The notes beneath the pieces were generated by a model that saw nothing but the letters and a program-made list of their open reading frames with translations, made no database searches and was not told the DNA's origin. The translations under genes and the position numbers were made by a program. Below are positions 8,702 through 21,144 of a stretch of 50,160 nt of DNA, in pieces. The stretch's first letter is position 1; every line of letters starts with the position of its first letter. This DNA is from an uncultured Lachnospiraceae bacterium (GTDB lineage: Bacteria > Bacillota > Clostridia > Lachnospirales > Lachnospiraceae). Location of the stretch: assembly GCA_905233955.1 (NCBI GenBank), contig CAJOFQ010000007.1, forward strand, positions 10,448-60,607. Reading direction: 5' to 3'.

Positions 8702-9892
8702 TCACTCCACAATTGTAGCAACACGGCCGGAACCTACTGTACGACCACCCTCACGGATAGCGAATGTAAGACCCTGCTCCATAGCTACCGGGTGAATAAG
8801 CTCGATAGTCATCTCAACATTGTCCCCAGGCATGCACATCTCTGTACCGTCAGGAAGATTGCAGATACCTGTAACATCGGTTGTACGGAAATAGAACTGA
8901 GGACGGTAGTTATTGAAGAAAGGAGTATGACGGCCACCCTCGTCCTTCTGAAGTACATAAACCTGAGCAGTAAACTTCTTGTGGCAGGTAACAGTTCCAG
9001 GAGCTGCAAGAACCTGACCACGCTGGATCTTATCACGATCAATACCACGAAGCAGAGCACCGATGTTATCACCAGCCATAGCCTCATCAAGCTGCTTTCT
9101 GAACATCTCGATTCCAGTAACAACTGTCTTCTGCTTGTCATCAGAGATACCAAGGATCTCAACTTCCTCATTAAGATGAAGTGTACCACGCTCTACACGG
9201 CCTGTAGCAACTGTACCACGACCTGTAATAGTAAATACATCCTCTACAGGCATCAGGAAAGGCTTGTCTGTATCGCGTACAGGCTCAGGGATATACTCAT
9301 CAACAGCATCCATAAGCTCCATAACCTTGTCGCCCCACTCACCTGAAGGATCCTCAAGAGCCTTCAATGCGGAACCCTGAATAATAGGGCAATCCTCGAA
9401 ACCATACTCTTCAAGCTGCTCGGTAACTTCCATCTCAACCAGCTCGATAAGCTCAGGATCGTCAACCATATCGCACTTGTTCAGGAAAACGATGATCTTA
9501 GGAACACCTACCTGACGAGCAAGAAGGATGTGCTCCTTGGTCTGAGCCATAACACCGTCAGTAGCTGCTACTACAAGAATAGCACCGTCCATCTGAGCTG
9601 CACCAGTGATCATGTTCTTAACATAGTCAGCATGTCCCGGGCAGTCTACATGAGCGTAATGACGCTTATCTGTCTCATACTCTACATGTGCAGTAGAAAT
9701 TGTAATACCACGCTCACGCTCCTCGGGAGCCTTGTCAATATTCTCGAAATCTACAGAAGCGTTCTTACCACCGATTCTCTCAGCAAGAGTCTTGGTAATA
9801 GCTGCTGTAAGTGTTGTCTTACCATGGTCGACATGTCCGATGGTACCAATGTTAACATGAGGTTTTGTTCGTTCGAATTTTTCCTTAGCCAT
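8702..9892 (-). CDS. tuf: Elongation factor Tu
   Basis: 396 residues, full length. This GTPase delivers aminoacyl-tRNA to the ribosome. G1 is GHVDHGKT, G3 DCPGH, G4 NKCD and G5 GSALK; the GITI effector segment is present, as are domains 2 and 3 with [13 protein letters not shown] and the final [12 protein letters not shown] strong GGAGG lies before the ATG. It is the last gene of the str cluster, 163 bases after fusA, and a strong terminator follows. A weak own promoter may lie at 9940-9969 on the minus strand. Confidence 0.99.
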   Translation of the reverse strand: MAKEKFERTKPHVNIGTIGHVDHGKTTLTAAITKTLAERIGGKNASVDFENIDKAPEERERGITISTAHVEYETDKRHYAHVDCPGHADYVKNMITGAAQMDGAILVVAATDGVMAQTKEHILLARQVGVPKIIVFLNKCDMVDDPELIELVEMEVTEQLEEYGFEDCPIIQGSALKALEDPSGEWGDKVMELMDAVDEYIPEPVRDTDKPFLMPVEDVFTITGRGTVATGRVERGTLHLNEEVEILGISDDKQKTVVTGIEMFRKQLDEAMAGDNIGALLRGIDRDKIQRGQVLAAPGTVTCHKKFTAQVYVLQKDEGGRHTPFFNNYRPQFYFRTTDVTGICNLPDGTEMCMPGDNVEMTIELIHPVAMEQGLTFAIREGGRTVGSGRVATIVE

Positions 9893-9939
9893 TTGATAAT
9901 TTCCTCCTTAAATCGAGCCAATCCGTAATCGTCATTAAT

Positions 9940-9969
9940 AGTATGATGCACAATTACGATCACGCTCAA
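9940..9969 (-). promoter_or_regulatory. Possible internal promoter before tuf
   Basis: On the minus strand TTGAGC (9964-9969), an 18-base spacer and CATACT (9940-9945). Each box matches consensus at four of six positions. A separate TTGACA at 9978-9983 lacks a partner at the right distance. The 163-base fusA-tuf gap makes an internal promoter plausible. Confidence 0.3.
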
Positions 9970-10055
9970 CTACATGGTGTCAACTGAATAACTATTATAT
10001 ATAATTATCCTTGTAATTTCAACTCTTTTTGTAGCGTTATGCTTATGTTGTATTA

Positions 10056-12173
10056 TCAGCTTCCCTTGTTGGCGATTATCTTCTCCTGAACATTCTTGGG
10101 TACAGGTTCGTACTTCTCAAAGAACATAGAGTAGTTACCGCGTCCCTGGGTAGCTGAACGAAGGTCTGTAGAATATCCAAACATCTCAGAAAGCGGTACA
10201 TAAGCCTTAACAATCTTGCCGCCGCCTACATCATCCATACCCTCTACACGACCGCGCCTGGAATTGATGTCACCAATTACATCGCCCATGTATTCCTCGG
10301 GCATGGTAACCTCAACCTTCATGATTGGCTCTAATAATACAGGGTCAGCCTTGCGCATAGCTTCCTTGAAGCACATGGAGCCTGCAATATGGAAAGCCAT
10401 CTCTGATGAGTCCACTTCATGATAAGATCCATCATAGACATTTGCAGCAACGCCGAGTACCGGGAATCCTGCAAGAATACCAGCCTTGGCAGCTTCTTCG
10501 ATACCCTCTCCAATAGCAGGGATATACTCCTTGGGAATATTACCTCCCACTACTGTGGATTCAAACTTGAAGGTTTCCTCAGCATTAGCGTCCATAGGCT
10601 CAAACTTAACCTTGCAGTGACCGTACTGTCCACGACCACCAGACTGCTTGGCGTATTTGTATTCCTGGTCTACAGGCTTGGTGAAGGTCTCCTTGTAAGC
10701 AACCTGAGGTGCACCTACATTAGCCTCAACCTTGAACTCCCTTAACAGACGATCTACGATGATCTCAAGATGCAGCTCACCCATACCTGCTATGATGGTC
10801 TGACCTGTCTCTTCATCAGTATGGGCACGGAAGGTAGGATCCTCCTCTGCCAGCTTGGCAAGAGCTTCACCCATCTTCTGCTGTCCAGCCTTGGTCTTGG
10901 GCTCAATAGCAAGCTCAATAACAGGTTCAGGGAATTCCATGGACTCCAGGATAACCGGATGCTGATCATCACAGATAGTATCTCCTGTGGATGTCATCTT
11001 AAGACCTACTGCAGCAGCGATATCACCTGAATAAACAATGTCGATCTCCTCACGCTTGTTAGCATGCATCTGAAGAATACGGCCTACTCTCTCCTTCTTG
11101 TCCTTGGTCGCATTTAACACATAGGAACCTGATTTGCAGGTACCGGAATAAACACGGAAGAAAGCAAGCTTACCAACAAAGGGATCTGTCATAATCTTGA
11201 ATGCAAGCGCTGCAAAAGGCTCGCTGTCAGAAGACTTCCTGGTAACATCATTACCCTGAAGATCCACTCCTGCGATATCAGGTATGTCGGTGGGAGCCGG
11301 CATATATTCAATAACCGCATCAAGCATCTTCTGAACGCCCTTGTTCTGATGAGCGGAGCCGCAGCATACAGGAACCGCCCTGTTTTCAATTGTACCCTTG
11401 CGGAGTGCTGCCTTCAATGCATCAACAGAAGGCTCCTCACCTTCCAGATACTGCTCCATAAGATCATCATCAAGGTCACAGATCTTCTCAACAAGCTCGG
11501 AGTGGTACATCTCAGCATCATCCTTCATATCATCAGGGATGTCTACTATAGAGATGTCTTCTCCCTTAGCATCATTGTAGATGTAGGCACGCATCTCGAA
11601 CAGGTCAATAATACCCTGGAAGTAATCCTCCTTGCCGATGGGCAGTTGGATCACTACGGCATTCTTGCCAAGCTTGGTGCCTATCTCATCAACTGTATTG
11701 TAAAAATCCGCGCCGAGAATATCCATCTTGTTAACAAAAGCCATTCTCGGTACATTATAAGTGTCAGCCTGCCTCCAAACATTCTCAGACTGAGGCTCAA
11801 CGCCGCCCTTGGCATCAAACACACCTACAGCACCATCCAGAACACGAAGGGATCTTTCTACCTCAACGGTAAAGTCCACATGTCCAGGGGTGTCTATGAT
11901 GTTAATACGGTGCTCCAGAGCACCAGCCTTGGGTTTGTTGTCCTCTTGAAGTGTCCAATGACAGGTTGTAGCGGCTGACGTGATCGTGATACCCCTCTCC
12001 TGCTCCTGATCCATCCAGTCCATGGTAGCAGTACCTTCATGGGTCTCACCGATCTTGTAATTAACACCGGTATAGTAGAGAATTCGCTCAGTCAATGTGG
12101 TCTTGCCCGCATCAATATGAGCCATAATACCAATGTTCCTGGTTCTCTCCAGGGGGTATTCTCTCTCAGCCAT
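10056..12173 (-). CDS. fusA: Elongation factor G
   Basis: 705 residues, full length. This GTPase drives ribosomal translocation. G1 is [19 protein letters not shown], the switch I region has RGITIT, G3 is DTPGHVDF and G4 NKMD. Domains IV and V are present, including the SGGRGQYGH loop and the C-terminal [24 protein letters not shown] lies five bases before the ATG and begins directly after the stop codon of the 48-codon ORF, so the two are probably translationally coupled. Confidence 0.99.
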   Translation of the reverse strand: MAEREYPLERTRNIGIMAHIDAGKTTLTERILYYTGVNYKIGETHEGTATMDWMDQEQERGITITSAATTCHWTLQEDNKPKAGALEHRINIIDTPGHVDFTVEVERSLRVLDGAVGVFDAKGGVEPQSENVWRQADTYNVPRMAFVNKMDILGADFYNTVDEIGTKLGKNAVVIQLPIGKEDYFQGIIDLFEMRAYIYNDAKGEDISIVDIPDDMKDDAEMYHSELVEKICDLDDDLMEQYLEGEEPSVDALKAALRKGTIENRAVPVCCGSAHQNKGVQKMLDAVIEYMPAPTDIPDIAGVDLQGNDVTRKSSDSEPFAALAFKIMTDPFVGKLAFFRVYSGTCKSGSYVLNATKDKKERVGRILQMHANKREEIDIVYSGDIAAAVGLKMTSTGDTICDDQHPVILESMEFPEPVIELAIEPKTKAGQQKMGEALAKLAEEDPTFRAHTDEETGQTIIAGMGELHLEIIVDRLLREFKVEANVGAPQVAYKETFTKPVDQEYKYAKQSGGRGQYGHCKVKFEPMDANAEETFKFESTVVGGNIPKEYIPAIGEGIEEAAKAGILAGFPVLGVAANVYDGSYHEVDSSEMAFHIAGSMCFKEAMRKADPVLLEPIMKVEVTMPEEYMGDVIGDINSRRGRVEGMDDVGGGKIVKAYVPLSEMFGYSTDLRSATQGRGNYSMFFEKYEPVPKNVQEKIIANKGS

Positions 12174-12187
12174 TATTTCCTCCTGCT

Positions 12188-12334
12188 CTACTTATCAGAG
12201 CTTTTCGCTTTTTCATTAAGTATTTCTATCACAGATTCAATCTGTTCCGCCGTTTTTTGTTCATTTTTTTCTTTGGCGTCATCACGAATAAGAGTAAGCA
12301 TTGCCGTAACCATCTTAATATCAGACAGAGTCAT
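12188..12334 (-). CDS. Small conserved-position ORF of 48 residues between rpsG and fusA
   Basis: The ATG at 12334 is preceded by AAGGAGC seven bases upstream, and the TAG at 12188 directly abuts the fusA ribosome site. The peptide starts [19 protein letters not shown] and ends NEKAKSSDK. It is charged, rich in Lys/Glu/Asp, predicted largely helical, and has no membrane segment or cysteine. It fills almost the whole rpsG-fusA gap on the coding strand of a highly expressed operon, with textbook initiation signals at both ends. I do not recognise the family. It could be a real small ribosome-associated protein or a leader ORF coupling fusA translation. Confidence 0.6.
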   Translation of the reverse strand: MTLSDIKMVTAMLTLIRDDAKEKNEQKTAEQIESVIEILNEKAKSSDK

Positions 12335-12377
12335 ATTTGCTCCTTTCTTACGAACACTATTCTCACCTTATCAAAAA

Positions 12378-12848
12378 TCAGAATCTGTAATGTGCAAAAG
12401 CCTTGTTGGCCTCAGCCATACGATGCATCTCTTCTTTTCTCTTCACCGCTGCTCCGGTGTTATTGGATGCATCAAGAATCTCCGCAGCTAAACGCTCTTC
12501 CATAGTCTTCTCACTGCGGTTGCGTGAAAAATTAGTCAGCCAGCGCAGACCCAAAGCCTGGCGCCTGGCAGGACGAACCTCAATAGGAACCTGATATGTA
12601 GCTCCTCCGATACGCCTTGCCTTGACCTCAAGTACCGGCATAACATTGTTCATAGCCTCTTCGAAAACATCGAGAGCAGCCTTGCCGGTCTTATCTTCCA
12701 CTCGCTTGAATGCGCCGTAGACGATCTTCTGAGCAACACCCTTCTTGCCATCAAGCATGATGTTGTTGATCAGCTTGGTAACAACCTTGCTGTTGTAGAT
12801 CGGATCTGCCAGCACATCTCTTTTCTGGATATGTCCTTTTCGTGGCAC
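12378..12848 (-). CDS. rpsG: 30S ribosomal protein S7
   Basis: 156 residues from a GTG start at 12848, which has AAGGAGG upstream and yields the standard N-terminus (M)[12 protein letters not shown]. The frame is open to an ATG at 12893, but that start lacks a ribosome site and would add 15 unusual residues. S7 nucleates assembly of the 16S rRNA 3' domain and lies at the E site. The [20 protein letters not shown] and [11 protein letters not shown] blocks are typical. It lies 163 bases after rpsL and 43 bases before the 48-codon ORF. Confidence 0.98.
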   Translation of the reverse strand: MPRKGHIQKRDVLADPIYNSKVVTKLINNIMLDGKKGVAQKIVYGAFKRVEDKTGKAALDVFEEAMNNVMPVLEVKARRIGGATYQVPIEVRPARRQALGLRWLTNFSRNRSEKTMEERLAAEILDASNNTGAAVKRKEEMHRMAEANKAFAHYRF

Positions 12849-13011
12849 GTTCCTTCCCTCCTTAACCATTGAAGTTAGATCATTGGTACTCATAGATAAT
12901 GCTTATGTTCGCGCTTAAAAAAAGTATTATTCCCTATTCAAATAGTGAAATATGCAAACATTCTTAACATTATAACTGTAAGTACATTGAAAATGAATGA
13001 CAGGTCAGCCC

Positions 13012-13425
13012 TTATTTCTTGGGACGCTTGGCGCCATACTTGGAACGGGCTTGCTTCCTGTCCGCCACACCGGCCGTATCAAGAGTTCCACGGATAACAT
13101 GGTATCTGGTACCGGGAAGATCCTTGACCCTGCCGCCGCGAACCAGTACTACACTATGCTCCTGGAGGTTATGACCCTCGCCGGGAATATAGCTGGTAAC
13201 TTCAATTCCGTTGGAAAGACGCACCCTGGCAATTTTGCGGAGAGCAGAATTCGGCTTCTTAGGAGTAGCCGTCTTAACTGCTGTACAAACGCCTCTCTTC
13301 TGAGGAGAAGAGGAATTAGTGGGTCTCTTCTTGAGAGAATTAAAGCCCCTCTGCAGTGCGGGAGAATTAGACTTCTTCTGGGATGTCTTTCTGCCCTTGC
13401 GCACCAGTTGGTTGAATGTCGGCAT
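13012..13425 (-). CDS. rpsL: 30S ribosomal protein S12
   Basis: 137 residues. S12 lies in the decoding centre. The [19 protein letters not shown] and [13 protein letters not shown] segments are wild-type at the lysines where streptomycin resistance usually arises. The start has GAGGTG eight bases upstream. The gene begins 30 bases after the rpoC terminator and is probably transcribed from a promoter overlapping that hairpin. Confidence 0.99.
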   Translation of the reverse strand: MPTFNQLVRKGRKTSQKKSNSPALQRGFNSLKKRPTNSSSPQKRGVCTAVKTATPKKPNSALRKIARVRLSNGIEVTSYIPGEGHNLQEHSVVLVRGGRVKDLPGTRYHVIRGTLDTAGVADRKQARSKYGAKRPKK

Positions 13426-13447
13426 GCTTTCACCTCACTTTCTATAT

Positions 13448-13475
13448 ATAATGTAAAAAACCTAGCGTATGCCAA
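13448..13475 (-). promoter_or_regulatory. Probable rpsL (str operon) promoter inside the rpoC terminator
   Basis: On the minus strand TTGGCA (13470-13475; five of six to consensus), a 16-base spacer and CATTAT (13448-13453). The -35 box is made from the loop and descending arm of the terminator hairpin. The transcript would begin near 13441 and have a very short leader with the GAGGTG site. The -10 could be placed one or two bases differently. Confidence 0.45.
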
Positions 13476-13488
13476 GGCACACGCTAGG
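13455..13488 (-). terminator. Intrinsic terminator of the rpoBC operon
   Basis: On the minus strand CCTAGCGTGTGCC pairs with GGCATACGCTAGG (13 pairs, one G-U) and is followed by six U. It lies 28 bases after the rpoC stop. Confidence 0.9.
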
Positions 13489-13515
13489 TCATTATACTCG
13501 CATAAAACGCGAATG

Positions 13516-16500
13516 TCAATCCTCAATTGCTTCAAGTTCTTTTTCCAGTTGCTTCTGCTGCTCAAGCTTACGGGTAATCCTGTCGCTGTAGTCTGTATTA
13601 AGCTGAATGTCACTGTATCTCTTCATTCCTGTTCCTGCCGGAATGAGCTTTCCAATTATGACATTCTCCTTGAGTCCGTAAAGAGGGTCTACCTTGCCCT
13701 TGATAGCTGCATCGGTAAGAACCTTGGTGGTCTCCTGGAATGAGGCTGCGGACATAAAGGAATTAGTAGCGAGGGATGCCTTGGTAATACCAAGCAGCAC
13801 ACGCTCTCCTTCTGCCGGATCCTTGCCTTCTGCCAAAAGACGCTCATTGGTTTCTTCAAAGTCCAGGAAATCAACCTGTGCTCCGGGCAGGAAATCCGAA
13901 TCTCCCGGATCGTCAATGCGAACCTTTTTCATCATCTGGCGAACGATAATCTCAATGTGCTTGTCATTGATATCCACACCCTGAAGACGATAAACCCGCT
14001 GAACCTCACGCAAAATGTAATCCTGTACGGCACGAATTCCCTTGATCTTGATTATGTCATGAGGATTAACTGAACCCTCGGTAAGCTCATCACCAGCTTC
14101 CAGAACCGCTCCATCTACAATCTTGATGTGGGAACCGTAGGGAATCAGGTAGGTCTTGACTTCACCGTCACTGTTGGTAACTACAATCTCTCTCTTTTTC
14201 TTGGTATCTCTGATCTCGGCAACACCGGCAATCTCTGAGATAATAGCCAGTCCCTTGGGCTTGCGCGCCTCGAACAGCTCCTCTACACGGGGAAGACCCT
14301 GTGTAATATCGCTTCCTGCTACACCACCGGTGTGGAAGGTACGCATGGTAAGCTGTGTACCAGGCTCACCTATGGACTGTGCAGCGATTATACCAATTGC
14401 TTCTCCGACCTGAACTGCCTGGCCTGTGGCCATGTTGGCACCGTAACACTTGGCACATACACCTGTCTTACAGCGGCACTGAAGTACATTTCTGATCTTG
14501 ATCTTGTCAATTGGCTCGCCCTTGTCATCAACTCCCATCTTGAGAACCTTTTCAGCTCTTATAGGAGTAATCATATGATTCTTTTTGACGATTAAATTGC
14601 CATCCCTGTCATAGATATCCTGGCAGGTGAACCTCCCGACTATTCTGTCGTAAAGCTCTTCTACTATCTCGTTATTGCCATAGGTGAATGCAGACACTTC
14701 CATACCCGGAATCTCCCGATCTTCACCCTCACAGCAGTCTCTCTCTCTGATAATAAGCTCCTGTGAAACATCAACCAGACGCCTGGTAAGGTACCCTGAG
14801 TCCGCAGTTCTAAGGGCTGTATCGGAAAGTCCCTTTCTGGCTCCGTGAGCAGACATAAAGTACTCCAAAACATCCAGTCCTTCACGGAAATTAGACTTGA
14901 TAGGAAGCTCGATGGTACGGCCGGTAGTATCAGCCATAAGACCACGCATACCTGCAAGCTGCTTGATCTGGGAATTGGAACCACGGGCTCCTGAATCAGC
15001 CATCATGAAGATGTTGTTATACTGATCCAGTCCATCCATCAGATCTTCGGTAAGCTTGTTGTCCATCTTGTTCCATGTCTCGATGGTCTGCTTGTAACGC
15101 TCTTCCTCGGTTATGTAGCCTCTCTGGAAATGCGTCTTGATCTTTTCAACGGTGTTCTCCGCTTCTTCTATTAACTGCTCCTTCTGTCCGGGAACAGTCA
15201 TGTCGGAAATAGATACAGTCATGGCTGCAAGAGTAGAATACTTGTAGCCCATTGACTTGATCTCATCCAGAACCTCAGCGGTTCTTGTGGCACCGTGGGT
15301 ATTGATAATTTTTTCAAGTATTTCCTTGAGGTCACGCTTTTTAACAAGCTTATTGATCTCAAGATCCAGCTCATGCTCCGGATCCTCTCTGTCAACATAT
15401 CCCAGATCCTGGGGAATAACTTCATTAAAAAGGAAACGACCCAGAGTAGACTCAACCAGGGCTTTTTTCTCGGTTCCGTCGGCTGTGGTCTTGGTGACAC
15501 GAACCTTGATCCTGGCGTGGAAGTCAATCCCACCATTCTCATAAGCCATTATTGCTTCATTAACACTCTTGAATAATCGTCCTTCACCCTTTACGCCTTC
15601 ACGCTCCTGGGTCATGTAGTAGATACCCAGTACCATATCCTGAGACGGTACCGCAACCACACCACCGTCAGAGGGCTTTAACAGGTTGTTGGGTGACAGA
15701 AGCATGAAACGACACTCCGCCTGAGCCTCTGCTGTAAGCGGAAGGTGAGCTGCCATCTGGTCTCCATCAAAATCGGCATTGTACGCTGTACAAACAAGGG
15801 GATGAAGCTTAATTGCCTTGCCTTCTACAAGGATGGGTTCAAAGGCCTGAATACCGAGCCTGTGAAGGGTGGGCGCACGGTTGAGCATTACAGGATGCTC
15901 CTTGATAACATCCTCAAGCACATCCCATACTTCATCCTGCTGCTTCTCCACCATCTTCTTGGCGCTCTTAATATTGTGGGCCTTGCCATTGGCTACCAGT
16001 TCCTTCATAACGAAGGGCTTGAAAAGCTCTATAGCCATTTCCTTGGGCAGACCGCATTGGTAAATCTTAAGTTCGGGCCCTACCACGATAACGGATCGTC
16101 CGGAATAATCAACACGCTTGCCCAACAAATTCTGACGGAAACGGCCGGACTTACCCTTTAACATATCAGACAGAGACTTTAGAGCACGGTTACCAGGTCC
16201 GGTAACTGCCCTTCCTCTTCTTCCATTGTCAATCAGGGCATCCACGGCCTCCTGAAGCATACGCTTCTCATTCCTGACTATGATCTCAGGAGCTCCAAGA
16301 TCCAAAAGTCTGCGGAGACGGTTATTTCTATTGATTATACGCCTGTACAAATCATTAAGGTCGGATGTGGCAAAACGCCCTCCGTCCAACTGAACCATCG
16401 GACGAAGATCCGGAGGAATTACGGGGATAACATTAAGTATCATCCACTCCGGCTTGTTGCCGGATTCACGGAACGCCTCTACCACTTCAAGCCTCTTGAT

Positions 16501-17142
16501 AATACGGGCACGCTTCTGGCCGGAAGCGCTTTTTAGTTCCTCAGAGAGGGTCTCATATTCCTTCTCCAGATCAATGTCTGAAAGCAATTCTGAAATAGAC
16601 TCTGCTCCCATTCCTACACGGAAGGAATCACCGTATTGCTCTCTGGCATCCTGATACTCCAGCTCAGACAGAACCTGCTTATAGGATAACGGAGTATCCT
16701 TCGGATCCAACACTATATAGGAAGCAAAATACAACACCCGCTCCAGTGTACGGGGAGACAGATCCAGGATGAGTCCCATTCTGGATGGAATCCCCTTAAA
16801 ATACCATATATGGGAAACAGGAGCCGCAAGCTCAATATGTCCCATCCTCTCACGGCGGACAGAGGCCTTGGTTACTTCTACGCCGCAACGGTCACATACC
16901 ACACCCTTGTAGCGTATTTTTTTGTATTTTCCACAGTGACATTCCCAGTCCTTGATAGGCCCGAAAATCTTTTCACAGAACAGACCGTCCTTCTCCGGCT
17001 TTAATGTACGATAATTGATAGTCTCCGGCTTTTTGACCTCGCCTCTGGACCATTCGCGTACCTTCTCCGGAGAAGCAAGCCCTATCTGGATCGCATCAAA
17101 TGCTATAGGTTGATTGGTTGCTTCTCTTCTGAAATCAGGCAT
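13516..17142 (-). CDS. rpoC: DNA-directed RNA polymerase subunit beta'
   Basis: 1208 residues from the ATG at 17142, giving the family N-terminus [20 protein letters not shown], with GGAG eight bases upstream. The open frame to 17181 is not used. The zinc ribbon cysteines are C68, C70, C83 and C86. The catalytic NADFDGD carries Asp457, 459 and 461. The second zinc site is [11 protein letters not shown]. The trigger-loop and bridge-helix block ([19 protein letters not shown]) is present. The gene starts 16 bases after rpoB and ends at a strong terminator. Confidence 0.99.
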   Translation of the reverse strand: MPDFRREATNQPIAFDAIQIGLASPEKVREWSRGEVKKPETINYRTLKPEKDGLFCEKIFGPIKDWECHCGKYKKIRYKGVVCDRCGVEVTKASVRRERMGHIELAAPVSHIWYFKGIPSRMGLILDLSPRTLERVLYFASYIVLDPKDTPLSYKQVLSELEYQDAREQYGDSFRVGMGAESISELLSDIDLEKEYETLSEELKSASGQKRARIIKRLEVVEAFRESGNKPEWMILNVIPVIPPDLRPMVQLDGGRFATSDLNDLYRRIINRNNRLRRLLDLGAPEIIVRNEKRMLQEAVDALIDNGRRGRAVTGPGNRALKSLSDMLKGKSGRFRQNLLGKRVDYSGRSVIVVGPELKIYQCGLPKEMAIELFKPFVMKELVANGKAHNIKSAKKMVEKQQDEVWDVLEDVIKEHPVMLNRAPTLHRLGIQAFEPILVEGKAIKLHPLVCTAYNADFDGDQMAAHLPLTAEAQAECRFMLLSPNNLLKPSDGGVVAVPSQDMVLGIYYMTQEREGVKGEGRLFKSVNEAIMAYENGGIDFHARIKVRVTKTTADGTEKKALVESTLGRFLFNEVIPQDLGYVDREDPEHELDLEINKLVKKRDLKEILEKIINTHGATRTAEVLDEIKSMGYKYSTLAAMTVSISDMTVPGQKEQLIEEAENTVEKIKTHFQRGYITEEERYKQTIETWNKMDNKLTEDLMDGLDQYNNIFMMADSGARGSNSQIKQLAGMRGLMADTTGRTIELPIKSNFREGLDVLEYFMSAHGARKGLSDTALRTADSGYLTRRLVDVSQELIIRERDCCEGEDREIPGMEVSAFTYGNNEIVEELYDRIVGRFTCQDIYDRDGNLIVKKNHMITPIRAEKVLKMGVDDKGEPIDKIKIRNVLQCRCKTGVCAKCYGANMATGQAVQVGEAIGIIAAQSIGEPGTQLTMRTFHTGGVAGSDITQGLPRVEELFEARKPKGLAIISEIAGVAEIRDTKKKREIVVTNSDGEVKTYLIPYGSHIKIVDGAVLEAGDELTEGSVNPHDIIKIKGIRAVQDYILREVQRVYRLQGVDINDKHIEIIVRQMMKKVRIDDPGDSDFLPGAQVDFLDFEETNERLLAEGKDPAEGERVLLGITKASLATNSFMSAASFQETTKVLTDAAIKGKVDPLYGLKENVIIGKLIPAGTGMKRYSDIQLNTDYSDRITRKLEQQKQLEKELEAIED

Positions 17143-17158
17143 TTGCAATCTCCATTTC

Positions 17159-20100
17159 CTACTCTTCGTCCAGTCCATCAATCATATTCAAGCCTGACAG
17201 ATCCATTGCCAGGTCGGATACAATATCTGGATCAAGATCGGTTTCAACCTCTACTTCGAGATCCCCGTCTGCGTCGGCATCCAGGTCGACATCCACGAGT
17301 TCCTCTGAATCACTGTCAAATTCCTGCCGTGTGAAACCATGCTGCTCAAAGGTCTCACCACTCTCAAAAGCAAAATCCTTATCGCTTCCGATAATGGATT
17401 CAATATTGGTATTGCCGTATTCGCTGGTCTCCATGAGAGTAACCTCGTTCTTGTTCTCATCGAGCACCTTGACATCCAGTCCAAGGGACTGAAGCTCCTT
17501 CAGCAGTACCTTAAATGACTCCGGAATACCCGGTTCCGGAATGTTCTCACCCTTGATGATGGCCTCATAGGTCTTGACACGGCCTACGACATCATCGGAT
17601 TTCATGGTAAGAATCTCCTGAAGAGTATATGCGGCACCATAAGCCTCAAGTGCCCAAACCTCCATCTCACCGAAACGCTGACCTCCGAACTGGGCTTTAC
17701 CACCCAAAGGCTGCTGGGTAACCAGTGAATAAGGTCCCGTAGAACGGGCATGGATCTTGTCATCAACCAAATGGTGGAGCTTAAGATAATGCATGTGACC
17801 GATAGTAACCGGAGCAGCAAACTCCTCACCAGTACGCCCGTCTCTGAGCATTACCTTGCCGTCTCTGGAAATCGGTACTCCCTTCCAGACCTGTCTATGA
17901 TCTCTATGATCGGAAAGGTACTTCATGACATCGTCATTCAGGGAGTCTGTGTATTTGGCTTCAAACTCCTCCCATTCCATATTGACATAATCATTAGCCA
18001 GCTCCAGGGTATCCTGAATATCAATCTCTCTTGCTCCGTCAAAAACAGGAGTCTCAATATTAAAGCCCAAAGCTCTGGCTGCTAATGACAGATGAATCTC
18101 CAAAACCTGTCCAATATTCATACGGCTCGGCACGCCCAGAGGATTCAAAACGATATCCAAAGGTCTGCCATTGGGCAGGAAAGGCATATCCTCAACCGGA
18201 AGCACACGGGATACAACACCCTTGTTGCCGTGACGACCGGCCATCTTGTCGCCAACTGAGATCTTTCTCTTTTGGGCAATATAAATACGGACAGACTTGT
18301 TGACACCGGGAGACAGCTCGTCACCATTGTCACGGGCAAAGGTCTTGGCATCTACTACAATTCCGTATTCACCATGAGGTACCTTTAAGGATGTATCACG
18401 AACCTCACGAGCCTTTTCTCCGAAGATAGCTCGAAGCAGCCGCTCTTCAGGAGTAAGCTCCGTCTCACCCTTAGGAGTAACCTTGCCTACCAGGATATCC
18501 CCGGCACGCACTTCTGCTCCTATGCGGATAACTCCGTTCTCATCAAGATCCTTAAGGGCTTCATCACCTACTCCGGGGACATCCCTTGTGATCTCCTCAG
18601 GTCCCAGCTTGGTGTCTCTGGCTTCTAATTCGTATTCCTCAATGTGAACAGAGGTATATACATCATCCTGAACCAGACGCTCTGAAAGCAGAACCGCGTC
18701 CTCATAGTTATACCCCTCCCAGGTCATGAAACCTATAAGAGGGTTCTTGCCGAGAGCTAATTCTCCGTGATCTGTAGAAGGACCGTCAGCTATTATCTCA
18801 CCTGCCTCTACCCTGTCTCCAAGCGTGACAATAGGCCTCTGATTATAACAGTTTGACTGGTTGGATCTGGCAAATTTCTCGACATGATACTCTTCACGCA
18901 ATCCTGCATCTGTCTTAATGACAATCCGATCCGCCTCTGCGCGTTCTACAACACCGGCATTTTTAGCTATGACGCAGACACCGGCATCAATAGCTGTCTT
19001 ACTCTCCATACTGGTTCCAACTACGGGAGCTTCGGTCTTGAGTAAGGGTACTGCCTGCCTCTGCATGTTGGAACCCATCAGAGCCCGGTTAGCATCATCG
19101 TTCTGCAGGAATGGAATCAGCGCGGTAGCAACTGAAAATACCATCTTGGGTGATACATCCATGTACTCAAACATCCTGCGGTCATATTCCTGAGTCTCGT
19201 CACGGAAACGGCCGGAAACGGAACGCCTGATAAAATGTCCTTCTTCATCGAGACGCTCGTTAGCCTGGGCGACATGGTATTGATCTTCTTCATCTGCAGT
19301 CATATAGACAACCTCATTGGTAACAACGGGATTGTCCGGATCACTGCGGTCTATCTTACGGTATGGAGCCTCAATAAAACCATATTCATTGATCCTGGCA
19401 TAGCTCGCCAGTGAGTTAATAAGACCAATGTTAGGTCCTTCAGGAGTCTCAATAGGACACATGCGGCCATAGTGAGAATAGTGTACATCACGAACCTCAA
19501 ATCCCGCACGATCTCTGGAAAGACCTCCCGGTCCAAGGGCTGAAAGACGGCGCTTATGTGTCAGCTCACCCAATGGATTGTTCTGATCCATGAACTGGGA
19601 CAACTGCGAAGAACCAAAGAATTCCTTGACTGCGGCTGTCACAGGCTTGATATTGATCAATGACTGGGGAGAAATCCCCTCAATATCCTGAGTGGTCATT
19701 CTCTCACGAACTACTCTCTCCAGCCTGGAAAGGCCTATGCGATATTGATTCTGCAGCAGCTCGCCCACTGCCCTGATGCGGCGATTGCCAAGATGGTCGA
19801 TATCATCATCTGTACCAATGCCCCATTCAATATGCATGTGATAATTAACTGACGCAAAAATATCTTCCCTGGTAATATTCTTGGGAATAAGCTCAAATAA
19901 CTGCTTGTGAATAGCCTCTTCTATATCCTCCTTGGATGAATTCTGCTCCAGAATCTCCTTAAGGACAGGATAATACACAAGCTCATGGATTCCAAGCTCC
20001 TCAGGGTCGCAATCATAATGCGCCCTGATGTCAACCATCAGATTGGAAAGCACTCTTACATTGCGGCTCTCGGTCTGAACCTCAACAGCTTCTACACCTG

Positions 20101-21094
20101 CATTCTGGATCTCGTCAGCCAGCTCCTTGGTGACACGATCTCCGGCCCTGGCAAGAATCTCGCCAGTGGATTCGTCAATTACATCTTCTGCCAGGGCAAA
20201 GCCTGTAATACGATTGCGAAGAAGTAATTTTTTATTAAATTTATATCTGCCGACCTTGGCCAGGTCATACCTTCTGGGGTCAAAAAACATAGCGTTGATA
20301 AGTCCTTCAGCGCTTTCAACCGTCAGAGGTTCTCCGGGCCTTATCTTTTTATATAACTCAAGTAAACCCTTCTCATAGCTGCCCTTGTTATCCGTTTCGG
20401 AAAGGGTCGGATCCTTCTCAAAGGATGCCATGATCTTGGGTTCTTCTCCAAACTTATTGGTTATGGCTTCGTTGGTACCAAGTCCCAGAGCACGAAGCAA
20501 TACTGTAATTGGAACTTTTCTTGTGCGGTCTACGCGCACAAAAAAGACATCATTTGAATCGGTCTCATACTCCAGCCATGCTCCCCTGTTGGGGATAACT
20601 GTGCATGTAAAGAGCTGTTTGCCTACCTTGTCATGATCAATCCCGTAATAGATTCCGGGAGACCTGACTAACTGACTTACTATAACACGCTCGGCTCCAT
20701 TAATGATGAATGTGCCAGTATCAGTCATAAGGGGCAAATCCCCCATAAAGATCTCGTGTTCGTTAATCTCATCAGTTTCTTTGTTATAGAGACGAACACG
20801 AACCTTAAGGGGGGCTGCATAATTGGCGTCCCTTTCCTTACACTCAGAAATGGAGTATTTGACATCTTCTCTGCAGAGCTTGAAATCTACAAACTCCAGA
20901 CTCAAATGATCGCTGTAATCTACTATCGGTGAAATATCCGCGAAAGCCTCCTTCAGGCCATCCTGAAGGAACCAGTTGTAAGAGTCCTTTTGAACCTCAA
21001 TAAAATTGGGCATCTCAAGAACTTCCTTACGCCTGGAAAAGCTCATACGGATTCCTTTTCCGGATTTCACCGGGCGTATTCTGTTTTTATCCAT
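17159..21094 (-). CDS. rpoB: DNA-directed RNA polymerase subunit beta
   Basis: 1311 residues. GGAGGAGT precedes the ATG. The rifampicin-binding region, about residues 490-520 ([25 protein letters not shown]), is of the sensitive type. The [17 protein letters not shown] and [17 protein letters not shown] blocks and the C-terminal [20 protein letters not shown] are standard. After the usual end the protein has an acidic tail of about 50 residues, rich in Asp and Glu with alternating Asp-X pairs, longer than in B. subtilis or E. coli. It starts 50 bases after rplL. Confidence 0.99.
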   Translation of the reverse strand: MDKNRIRPVKSGKGIRMSFSRRKEVLEMPNFIEVQKDSYNWFLQDGLKEAFADISPIVDYSDHLSLEFVDFKLCREDVKYSISECKERDANYAAPLKVRVRLYNKETDEINEHEIFMGDLPLMTDTGTFIINGAERVIVSQLVRSPGIYYGIDHDKVGKQLFTCTVIPNRGAWLEYETDSNDVFFVRVDRTRKVPITVLLRALGLGTNEAITNKFGEEPKIMASFEKDPTLSETDNKGSYEKGLLELYKKIRPGEPLTVESAEGLINAMFFDPRRYDLAKVGRYKFNKKLLLRNRITGFALAEDVIDESTGEILARAGDRVTKELADEIQNAGVEAVEVQTESRNVRVLSNLMVDIRAHYDCDPEELGIHELVYYPVLKEILEQNSSKEDIEEAIHKQLFELIPKNITREDIFASVNYHMHIEWGIGTDDDIDHLGNRRIRAVGELLQNQYRIGLSRLERVVRERMTTQDIEGISPQSLINIKPVTAAVKEFFGSSQLSQFMDQNNPLGELTHKRRLSALGPGGLSRDRAGFEVRDVHYSHYGRMCPIETPEGPNIGLINSLASYARINEYGFIEAPYRKIDRSDPDNPVVTNEVVYMTADEEDQYHVAQANERLDEEGHFIRRSVSGRFRDETQEYDRRMFEYMDVSPKMVFSVATALIPFLQNDDANRALMGSNMQRQAVPLLKTEAPVVGTSMESKTAIDAGVCVIAKNAGVVERAEADRIVIKTDAGLREEYHVEKFARSNQSNCYNQRPIVTLGDRVEAGEIIADGPSTDHGELALGKNPLIGFMTWEGYNYEDAVLLSERLVQDDVYTSVHIEEYELEARDTKLGPEEITRDVPGVGDEALKDLDENGVIRIGAEVRAGDILVGKVTPKGETELTPEERLLRAIFGEKAREVRDTSLKVPHGEYGIVVDAKTFARDNGDELSPGVNKSVRIYIAQKRKISVGDKMAGRHGNKGVVSRVLPVEDMPFLPNGRPLDIVLNPLGVPSRMNIGQVLEIHLSLAARALGFNIETPVFDGAREIDIQDTLELANDYVNMEWEEFEAKYTDSLNDDVMKYLSDHRDHRQVWKGVPISRDGKVMLRDGRTGEEFAAPVTIGHMHYLKLHHLVDDKIHARSTGPYSLVTQQPLGGKAQFGGQRFGEMEVWALEAYGAAYTLQEILTMKSDDVVGRVKTYEAIIKGENIPEPGIPESFKVLLKELQSLGLDVKVLDENKNEVTLMETSEYGNTNIESIIGSDKDFAFESGETFEQHGFTRQEFDSDSEELVDVDLDADADGDLEVEVETDLDPDIVSDLAMDLSGLNMIDGLDEE

Positions 21095-21144
21095 AGGCGA
21101 CTCCTCCCTTGTGATGGTGAAAAGGTAATCTCTTATGGATTGAA

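Noticed and set aside
8669-9346. A 225-codon plus-strand frame opposite tuf
   Set aside because: Tuf is certain on the other strand; the frame is a mirror of its codon use and lacks a start signal.
12846-12893. Longer rpsG starting at the ATG at 12893
   Set aside because: No ribosome site there; the GTG at 12848 follows AAGGAGG and gives the conserved S7 N-terminus.
12997-13743. A 248-codon plus-strand frame across rpsL and the end of rpoC
   Set aside because: It crosses two ribosomal/RNA polymerase genes and the terminator between them, with no initiation signal.
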